DNA of 9,518 bases from Pseudomonadota bacterium (lineage in GTDB: Bacteria; Pseudomonadota; Gammaproteobacteria; DAOUQR01), in NCBI GenBank assembly GCA_030625525.1, contig DAOUQR010000020.1, forward strand, positions 1 to 9,518, read 5' to 3'. Made by a program: the position numbers and the translations under genes. Each line of letters starts with the position of its first letter. Position 1 is the stretch's first letter. Positions 4,387 to 9,518 of this stretch are shown here, piece by piece. The notes below the pieces were generated by a model that did not search any database, had not been told where the DNA came from, and saw nothing but the letters and a program-made list of their open reading frames with translations.

Positions 4387-5658
4387 TTAATCAGAGATTA
4401 GCGCGACGCCGCTTTTTAAATAACTCGATAGCGTGATGATATCGCCGTCAATATTTAATTCTTGTTGTGCTTTTTCCAACGCTCGCTCTTCTCGTTCGCG
4501 TGTTTTTGGATCGGACATATCCCAACAGACTTGAATTAATTTTTCTTTGCCTGTTGGAGTTTGGACTAGAAAATCTACTTCATAGCGATCTTTCGTAAGA
4601 TAATAGTAAACATTATAGCCTTGGCGTTTTAAATCTAGATAGATAATATTTTCAAATAATTTACAGTGATCACTCTTCGTGTTGAGTCTCACTGCATTGA
4701 TAAGACCCGGATCGATTGCAAATATTTTTTTTGGATTTGTTTGGGCTTTTCGGATCGATGTGTCATAGATGCCTACTAAAAAAGCAAGATACGCATCTTC
4801 GATATGGTCAGCATAATTATAGAGTGTATCTTTGCTAATTTTGTATCCTTGGCCTTTTACATCGTTATAAAATTTATTAATTGAAAAGGGCCTGCTGACA
4901 TTCGTTAGCATAAACAAAATCATATACTTGATGAGTGATGGGTGCTTTACGGCATGCCGTTCGATAATGTCACGATAGATGACAACGTCAATATATTCTT
5001 GTAATGTCTTTATACGTTCATCTGTTTGATAATGAATAACTTCAGGGAACCCACCACAAGATAAATATTCATAAAAATGTTTTTGCAATGTATCTTCAGT
5101 TTTTTTATCAAATAATTCAAACTCAGAGGGAATTTGCTTTGCTGTCAAATATTCATTAAAACTATAAGGCCAGATTTCTGTTGCGAGCGAGCGCCCTCTT
5201 AAATTTGTAGCGATTTCTTTACTGAGTAATTTGGCAGATGAGCCTGATAAATAAATCTCAGTGTTTTTGCTGTCATGAAATCGTCGGATAACGATCGGCC
5301 AATCTGGGACATTTTGAATTTCATCAAGGAAAAAATAACATTTTTTTTCATGATTACTTGGATACAGTGAATAAAAGGCCTCGATCAAATCAGCAAGTTT
5401 TTCACGAGTCAGGGGGAGCAAGCGATCGTCTTCAAAATTGATATACAAAATCTGAGTGAAGGGCACACCTTCATCTAATAGTTGCTTAATCTTTTGATAC
5501 ATAAAATAGGTTTTGCCGGTACGACGCATTCCTATGGCGACTTTGATCTTGTTCTGAGCGACAGGAAACGCCGTCTTGCGTGGCGTCATACCATCAAGTT
5601 GTGATAATTTGTCTTTAAATTCACCCAGTAATTGTTCTAATATAGCCTGTATGTTCAT
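4387..5658 (-). CDS. AAA_14/DUF4143 family ATPase
   Basis: A 423-aa protein of normal length for this family (AAA_14, PF13173, plus DUF4143, PF13635). Walker A is GMRRTGKT at 43-50. Walker B is YFFLDEIQNV at 108-117 with D112 and E113. A sensor-like LSGSSAKLL follows at 137-145. The C-terminal DUF4143 region has the restriction-endonuclease-like pattern E336, D362 in YEVDFLV, and then LIQVCW at 374-379, where active nucleases have ExK. Gln and Cys in that place suggest a non-cutting fold. AAGGTAAG before the ATG supports the start. It has its own promoter and converges on mazEF. The family is common in multiple copies in bacteria and archaea with no agreed role; links to mobile or selfish elements are conjecture. 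It is a different family from the DUF234 ATPases in this window. Confidence 0.9.
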   Translation of the reverse strand: MNIQAILEQLLGEFKDKLSQLDGMTPRKTAFPVAQNKIKVAIGMRRTGKTYFMYQKIKQLLDEGVPFTQILYINFEDDRLLPLTREKLADLIEAFYSLYPSNHEKKCYFFLDEIQNVPDWPIVIRRFHDSKNTEIYLSGSSAKLLSKEIATNLRGRSLATEIWPYSFNEYLTAKQIPSEFELFDKKTEDTLQKHFYEYLSCGGFPEVIHYQTDERIKTLQEYIDVVIYRDIIERHAVKHPSLIKYMILFMLTNVSRPFSINKFYNDVKGQGYKISKDTLYNYADHIEDAYLAFLVGIYDTSIRKAQTNPKKIFAIDPGLINAVRLNTKSDHCKLFENIIYLDLKRQGYNVYYYLTKDRYEVDFLVQTPTGKEKLIQVCWDMSDPKTREREERALEKAQQELNIDGDIITLSSYLKSGVALISD

Positions 5659-5712
5659 AACTTACCTTGATTTTAGGACAGTACTTACGAAATCTGCCCT
5701 TCTTATAAGGAA

Positions 5713-5741
5713 AGTATAGGCTAAATCTGGCTTTATTTCAA
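5713..5741 (-). promoter_or_regulatory. Promoter of the DUF4143 ATPase gene
   Basis: On the minus strand TTGAAA (5741-5736), a 17-base spacer and TATACT (5718-5713) form a near-consensus sigma-70 promoter about 55 bases before the ATG. The 8-bp palindrome CTTATAAG (5702-5709) lies at the expected transcription start and could be an operator. The promoter shows the ATPase is transcribed separately from hemJ. Confidence 0.7.
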
Positions 5742-5773
5742 GGAAAGGTGTTGCTTGAATTTTTCTCATTTTT

Positions 5774-6196
5774 TCAAAACGGTTTTACGACAGCCAATAT
5801 AACTATCGCAATTAATAACACAGTCGGAACTTCGTTAAAAAATCGGTAAAACTTATGGCTGTGAGTATTGTTGTTGGCTTTGAAATTTTTGATATAACGA
5901 CCGCATATAATATGGTAAATCCAGAGCAATACAACGAGTCCTAATTTGGCATGAAACCAGGGTGCGTGAAGATAATATTGTGTATTGAAGTTGATCAACC
6001 AAAGCCCGAATATCGTTGTTAAGATACCGCCTGGTGTCATAATTCCGTAAAATAAACGTCGCTCCATTATCTTAAAACGCTCAAGACTAATGTCATCGCT
6101 TGTTTCTGCATGATAAACAAATAAGCGTGGTAAATAAAAAATACCTGCAAACCACGTGACCATAAATATAATATGAAATGCCATTACCCATTGCAT
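5774..6196 (-). CDS. hemJ: HemJ protoporphyrinogen IX oxidase
   Basis: A 140-aa inner-membrane protein of the HemJ/UPF0093 family (PF03653), which oxidises protoporphyrinogen IX to protoporphyrin IX in haem synthesis where hemG or hemY is absent. Four hydrophobic helices are visible (about 4-26, 48-70, 83-105, 122-138). Conserved features include H8 in AFHIIFMVTWFAG, the YLPRLFVYH segment, the FHAKL motif with H82 and K84, and E122 in NEVP. Length is normal. AGGAGA about nine bases before the ATG supports the start. It is transcribed away from the histidine operon, with the two -35 elements only a few bases apart. No strong terminator is visible after the stop; a weak 6-bp inverted repeat lies at 5737-5759. 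Confidence 0.9.
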   Translation of the reverse strand: MQWVMAFHIIFMVTWFAGIFYLPRLFVYHAETSDDISLERFKIMERRLFYGIMTPGGILTTIFGLWLINFNTQYYLHAPWFHAKLGLVVLLWIYHIICGRYIKNFKANNNTHSHKFYRFFNEVPTVLLIAIVILAVVKPF

Positions 6197-6235
6197 TGTA
6201 GAGATCTCCTAATATCGAGTTTGGATGATAGCTGA

Positions 6236-6264
6236 AATATACGTCAGATGTTAATTTATTTCCA
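6236..6264 (-). promoter_or_regulatory. Probable hemJ promoter
   Basis: On the minus strand TGGAAA (6264-6259) and TATATT (6241-6236) are 17 bases apart. The -10 matches at five of six bases, the -35 at four. The -35 lies two bases from the his operon -35 on the other strand, so the two promoters are back to back. Confidence 0.45.
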
Positions 6265-6266
6265 TA

Positions 6267-6295
6267 TTGACAAGACCGCAATAATGTACTATCGT
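6267..6295 (+). promoter_or_regulatory. Promoter of the his operon
   Basis: A consensus TTGACA (6267-6272) is followed after 17 bases by TATCGT (6290-6295), a moderate -10. Transcription would start near 6302. This lies almost on the ATG at 6307 and favours the second ATG at 6325 as the start of the first gene. Confidence 0.6.
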
Positions 6296-6312
6296 GTTAA
6301 TACACTATGACG
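6287..6312. promoter_or_regulatory. Candidate HisR operator
   Basis: An imperfect 26-bp dyad centred between 6299 and 6300, with GTGT...ACAC at its core and GTAC...TGAC at its edges; 8 of 13 half-site positions pair. It covers the -10 and transcription start of the operon whose first gene encodes a TrpR-family regulator. HisR-type autorepression is known or predicted for similar his operons; the site here is inferred. Confidence 0.4.
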
Positions 6313-6324
6313 GATGTTAGCGTA

Positions 6325-6633
6325 ATGAAACAAAGAAATTCCGAACAAGCATATCAGCTATTGTATGAAGCAATTGCATCACTAAAAAATAGCGAAGAAA
6401 CACAGGCGTTTTTCGAAGATTTATGTACACCGGCAGAATTACAGGCGATGGCCGATCGGTGGTTGGTGGTAAATCCTTTAAAAGAAGCCGAATCCTACCG
6501 AAAAATTCACGAGAAAACAGGCGTCAGCGTGACAACCATAGGCCGAGTCGCGCGACATTTAACACAGGGTGCCGGTGGTTATGAATTAGTTTATAAACGA
6601 TTATCAAAGAGGACTAAAGATGGAAGAAAATAG
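6325..6633 (+). CDS. hisR: TrpR-family regulator YerC/HisR of histidine biosynthesis
   Basis: A 102-aa TrpR/YerC-YecD family DNA-binding protein. The family core is clear: FFEDLCTPAELQAMADRW, followed by the helix-turn-helix SYRKIHEKTGVSVTTIGRVAR, then GGYELV. In E. coli TrpR the same fold binds tryptophan as corepressor; YerC-type members placed first in his operons are predicted to repress them in response to histidine. I chose ATG 6325 (MKQRNSEQ) because ATG 6307 lies within a few bases of the predicted transcription start and inside the dyad, and because homologs begin near here; 6307 would add six residues. The gene overlaps hisG by 14 bases, so the two are translationally linked. The alternative name is yerC. 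Regulation of histidine genes is inferred from family and position. Confidence 0.85.
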   Translation: MKQRNSEQAYQLLYEAIASLKNSEETQAFFEDLCTPAELQAMADRWLVVNPLKEAESYRKIHEKTGVSVTTIGRVARHLTQGAGGYELVYKRLSKRTKDGRK

Positions 6634-7507
6634 AGTCAAAATAGCGATTCAAAAAAAAGGTCGGCTTTTTGATGAATCCATACGATTGCTGAAACAGTGC
6701 GGTATTAAATTTCGGATTGACAGCAAAACATTAATGACCTCAGCGCTTAATTTACCGCTAGATATTTTATTTGTCCGCGACGATGATATCCCTACCCTAG
6801 TCATGGATGGTGTTTGCGATTTAGGGATTGTTGGCCAAAATGAATTATTAGAAAAACAGTTGGATAAGCAGTCTGGCAACAGTGATGTTGAAATAGTTAA
6901 TAAACTGGGGTTTGGGCGGTGCCGTTTATCATTGGCATTTCCAAAAAAACGTGAATTTAAAGATGTCACTTGTGCAAATGATTCAACGATAGCAACGAGC
7001 TACCCTAAACTATTGCAACAATTTCTCGATAAAAATAATATCTCAGCAAAAATCCTTACGATTTCAGGCTCGGTTGAGATAGCGCCTAAGCTCAACATGG
7101 CAGATGCTATTTGTGATTTAGTGTCGACGGGGCGTACTTTAGAAGAAAATGATTTGCGAGAAGTGATGCCTGTTTTAGAAAGCGAAGCGGTTCTCATAAA
7201 AAAAATTGATTGTTCTGTTGAGATCAATGAAATTATTGAGTTGCTTGATAAGCGAATGAAATCAGTGATTAAAGCACGAGGAAGTAAATACATTATGTTT
7301 CACGCACCAAAAGCTGCGCTCGATGATATCGAAAAAATATTACCGGGTTCTGAAAAACCAACGATTATGACGTTGGATGGTGAAACCGATAAAGTGGCTG
7401 TACACGTGGTTTCAAGTGAAGGTGTTTTTTGGGATACACTTGAAAGTCTTAAGCAAGCGGGTGCAAGCTCTATTTTGGTTGTGCCCATTGAAAAAATGTT
7501 AGAGTAG
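6620..7507 (+). CDS. hisG: ATP phosphoribosyltransferase, long form (HisG)
   Basis: A 295-aa enzyme that joins ATP and PRPP to give phosphoribosyl-ATP, the first committed step of histidine synthesis, in the cytoplasm. The N-terminal catalytic part starts IAIQKKGRLFDES and contains GVCDLGIVGQNEL (64-76). The PRPP loop is CDLVSTGRTLEEN at 165-177. The length and residues from about 221 (GSKYIMFHAP) to the end (VVPIEKMLE) show the C-terminal ACT-like regulatory domain of the long form. This form is a hexamer inhibited directly by histidine and needs no HisZ. AGAGGA six bases before the ATG supports the start, inside the end of hisR. The stop is eight bases before hisD. Confidence 0.96.
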   Translation: MEENRVKIAIQKKGRLFDESIRLLKQCGIKFRIDSKTLMTSALNLPLDILFVRDDDIPTLVMDGVCDLGIVGQNELLEKQLDKQSGNSDVEIVNKLGFGRCRLSLAFPKKREFKDVTCANDSTIATSYPKLLQQFLDKNNISAKILTISGSVEIAPKLNMADAICDLVSTGRTLEENDLREVMPVLESEAVLIKKIDCSVEINEIIELLDKRMKSVIKARGSKYIMFHAPKAALDDIEKILPGSEKPTIMTLDGETDKVAVHVVSSEGVFWDTLESLKQAGASSILVVPIEKMLE

Positions 7508-7515
7508 AACTGTTT

Positions 7516-8811
7516 ATGAAAACGATTAATTGGAATGAAAATTCATTAATACCACAGAGACCGGTCAGTCATAATTCTGAATTAGAATTAAGTGTTGCCG
7601 TTATTTTAAAAGACGTTAAAAAGAATCAAGACAGCGCATTAAAACGCATGACAGAAAAATTTGACCGCGTGTTGTTATCCGATTTAAAAGTGTCGCCAGA
7701 TGAAATAACGTTTGCAAGTTCACAAATAAACGAGCAGACAAAAAAAACACTGCGCACTGCAATTGATCGCATTAAGCTCTATCAATCTACAACTCAACCC
7801 AGTATCAGCACATTAAATACAGATGATGGCATTGAGTGTCAAAGAGTTCCTCGTCCAATTGATTCGGTTGGATTATATGTACCTGGCGGTTCAGCGCCAC
7901 TGGTGTCTACACTGATGATGTTAGCAATCCCCGCACAGATTGCTGGTTGCAAAAAGATTATTGTCACCACGCCACCAGAAAAAGATGGTTCAATTAATCC
8001 AGCACTACTCTATACCGCAAAACAATGTGGTATTACCGAAATTTATAAAGTGGGAGGTGCTCAAGCGATTGGAGCCATGGCGTATGGCACTGAGTCTATT
8101 CCTAAAGTGAATAAAATATATGGCCCGGGCAATGCGTGGGTGACGGAAGCAAAAAAACAAATTGCGCAAGATACAGAAGCCTGTGGTATCGACATGCCAG
8201 CAGGGCCGTCGGAAGTTTTGGTTATCGCTGATGACTCAGCCAAACCTGATTGGGTTGCCGCCGATTTATTAGCGCAAGCAGAGCATGGTCCTGATTCACA
8301 AGTGATATTAATCACAACTTCAAAAGGTTTAATAGACGCGACTCGCAATGAACTCGATCAGCAATTAAATAAATTACCGCGATTTGATATTGCGAAAAAG
8401 GCATTGGAATATGCACAATTAATTTATGTTGAAAGCTTAGATAAGGCCATAGAGATTAGCAATCAATACGCGCCCGAGCACTTAATGTTACAAGTTAACG
8501 ATCCTGAAAAATATATTGATAGCATAAGCAATGCCGGCGCTGTCTTTGTTGGTCACTATGCACCTGAAACACTCGGTGATTACGTGAATGGTTCAAACCA
8601 CGTTTTGCCAACAGAGGGCTATGCAAAATATGTGAGTGGTCTGTCTGTTAATGATTTTATAAAATTTATCAGTATACAGCGAGTAGAAAAACAAGGTCTT
8701 TTAAGTGTAGGAAACATCGCTGTGGAAATTGCAGCGTTAGAAGGATTACAGGCACATGCCAATGCCGTAACGATCCGATTAAATTCAATCGCCGAAAGTA
8801 GTGAGGAATAA
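7516..8811 (+). CDS. hisD: Histidinol dehydrogenase (HisD)
   Basis: A 431-aa zinc enzyme that oxidises L-histidinol to L-histidine in two NAD-dependent steps, the last reactions of the pathway. Family motifs include VGLYVPGGSAPL, VGGAQAIGAMAYGT, YGPGNAWVTEAKK and IDMPAGPSEVLVIAD. Zinc ligands are present as Q254 and H257 (in LLAQAEHGPDSQ), D355 (LGDYVNGSNHVLP) and H414 (LQAHANAVTIRL); the catalytic pair is E321-H322 (APEHL). Length matches the E. coli enzyme (434). The ATG has no strong Shine-Dalgarno, so translation is probably coupled to hisG eight bases upstream. The hisC start follows three bases after the stop. Nothing is missing. Confidence 0.97.
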   Translation: MKTINWNENSLIPQRPVSHNSELELSVAVILKDVKKNQDSALKRMTEKFDRVLLSDLKVSPDEITFASSQINEQTKKTLRTAIDRIKLYQSTTQPSISTLNTDDGIECQRVPRPIDSVGLYVPGGSAPLVSTLMMLAIPAQIAGCKKIIVTTPPEKDGSINPALLYTAKQCGITEIYKVGGAQAIGAMAYGTESIPKVNKIYGPGNAWVTEAKKQIAQDTEACGIDMPAGPSEVLVIADDSAKPDWVAADLLAQAEHGPDSQVILITTSKGLIDATRNELDQQLNKLPRFDIAKKALEYAQLIYVESLDKAIEISNQYAPEHLMLQVNDPEKYIDSISNAGAVFVGHYAPETLGDYVNGSNHVLPTEGYAKYVSGLSVNDFIKFISIQRVEKQGLLSVGNIAVEIAALEGLQAHANAVTIRLNSIAESSEE

Positions 8812-8814
8812 ATC

Positions 8815-9518
8815 ATGTCAATTATAAATTTAATCCGAGAAGATTTGCGTGACTTCCTACCCTACTCGCCTAAAACATTAGATGAGACGAGAGACTGGAT
8901 AAGATTAGGATCAAATGAATTGCCTTGGGAAGTTAGTTTCGCAGGGACGGCTTTAAATCGATATTGCAAACAGCAACCGCCAGCCTTAATAAAAGCGTGT
9001 TCCGAATATTACGCAGTGAAAGAAGAAGAAATCCTTGTGACACGCGGAAGTGATGATGCCATTGATTGTTTGATTCGTTTATTTTGCAAGTCAGGTTTCG
9101 ATGCAATCATGACATTCCCGCCTACATTTGTAATGTATAAGGTTTATGCGAAATTACAAGCCGCGGATGTAATAGAAATTCCATTGACTAAAAATAAGTT
9201 TCAGTTAGACATGCCATTGATAAAGACTCGCTGGACTGAAAAAGTAAAACTCATTTTTGCCTGTTCACCCGGTAACCCAACCGGAAATCTTTTAAATGAA
9301 TCTGATATTACAGATCTATGCGATCGTTATAATAATAAAAGCATCGTTGTGCTCGATGAAGCGTATATAGAATTCGCCGATCAAAAAAGCTTAAGTTATT
9401 TAATTAATAAATACGATAACTTGGTGGTCTTGAGAACCTTTTCGAAAGCACTCGGATTAGCCGGTGCGCGAATGGGTGCTGTCATTGCTAATAAGCTCAT
9501 TATCAATTTATTGATGAA
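8815..9518 (+). CDS. hisC: Histidinol-phosphate aminotransferase (HisC), 3' end outside window
   Basis: The first 234 codons of a fold-type I, PLP-dependent aminotransferase that converts imidazole-acetol phosphate and glutamate to histidinol phosphate and 2-oxoglutarate. Motifs include IRLGSNELPWE (substrate lid), VTRGSDDAIDCLIRLF (cofactor phosphate region), CSPGNPTGN at 150-158 with N154, and DEAYIEF with D181 and Y184. The Schiff-base lysine is K211 in RTFSKALGLAGARMG. TGAGGA before the ATG is the Shine-Dalgarno, and the start is three bases after the hisD stop. The enzyme is usually about 350 residues, so roughly a third lies beyond the window. The order hisR-G-D-C predicts hisB, H, A, F and I downstream. 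Confidence 0.95.
   Translation, partial: MSIINLIREDLRDFLPYSPKTLDETRDWIRLGSNELPWEVSFAGTALNRYCKQQPPALIKACSEYYAVKEEEILVTRGSDDAIDCLIRLFCKSGFDAIMTFPPTFVMYKVYAKLQAADVIEIPLTKNKFQLDMPLIKTRWTEKVKLIFACSPGNPTGNLLNESDITDLCDRYNNKSIVVLDEAYIEFADQKSLSYLINKYDNLVVLRTFSKALGLAGARMGAVIANKLIINLLM

Overview
The window looks like AT-rich chromosomal DNA from a gammaproteobacterium. I lean towards an intracellular Legionellales/Coxiellaceae-like lineage. The right half carries a hisR(yerC)-hisG-hisD-hisC operon of the gammaproteobacterial type. The left half carries a large ankyrin-repeat protein with membrane segments and an acidic C-terminus, as seen in Dot/Icm-type effectors. The species cannot be fixed from the sequence.

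Layout. (i) 1-332 is the 3' end of a STAND-like ATPase with a C-terminal DUF234 (PD-(D/E)XK-like) domain, cut by the window edge. (ii) 388-2307 (-) encodes a 639-aa ankyrin/membrane protein with an Asn-rich microsatellite tail. (iii) 2419-3416 is a graveyard of two more ATPases of the same family. One keeps only the N-terminus with an intact Walker A motif (2518-2808). The other has lost its middle and joins the N-terminus directly to DUF234 (3058-3416). Each is preceded by a pair of palindromic units with exactly 55 bp between units. The arm sequences differ between the two loci but the geometry is the same. (iv) 3426-4109 is a mazEF toxin-antitoxin pair with a near-consensus promoter. (v) 4158-4225 is a large hairpin, probably a bidirectional terminator between convergent genes. 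(vi) 4387-5658 (-) encodes an AAA_14/DUF4143 ATPase with its own promoter. (vii) 5774-6196 (-) is hemJ. (viii) 6267-9518 (+) is the histidine operon, divergent from hemJ and sharing its control region. hisC runs off the window.

How the parts fit. The right third is housekeeping DNA: haem synthesis and the first, last and aminotransferase steps of histidine synthesis, with a TrpR-family regulator first in the operon and an imperfect dyad over its promoter. The left two thirds are accessory: a probable host-interaction protein, decaying copies of an expanded ATPase family, an addiction module and an unrelated ATPase-nuclease-fold gene. The least explained signal is the tandem-palindrome module in front of the DUF234 ATPases. 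It resembles a gene-family-specific control element or recognition site whose sequence changes between paralogs while its spacing is kept.
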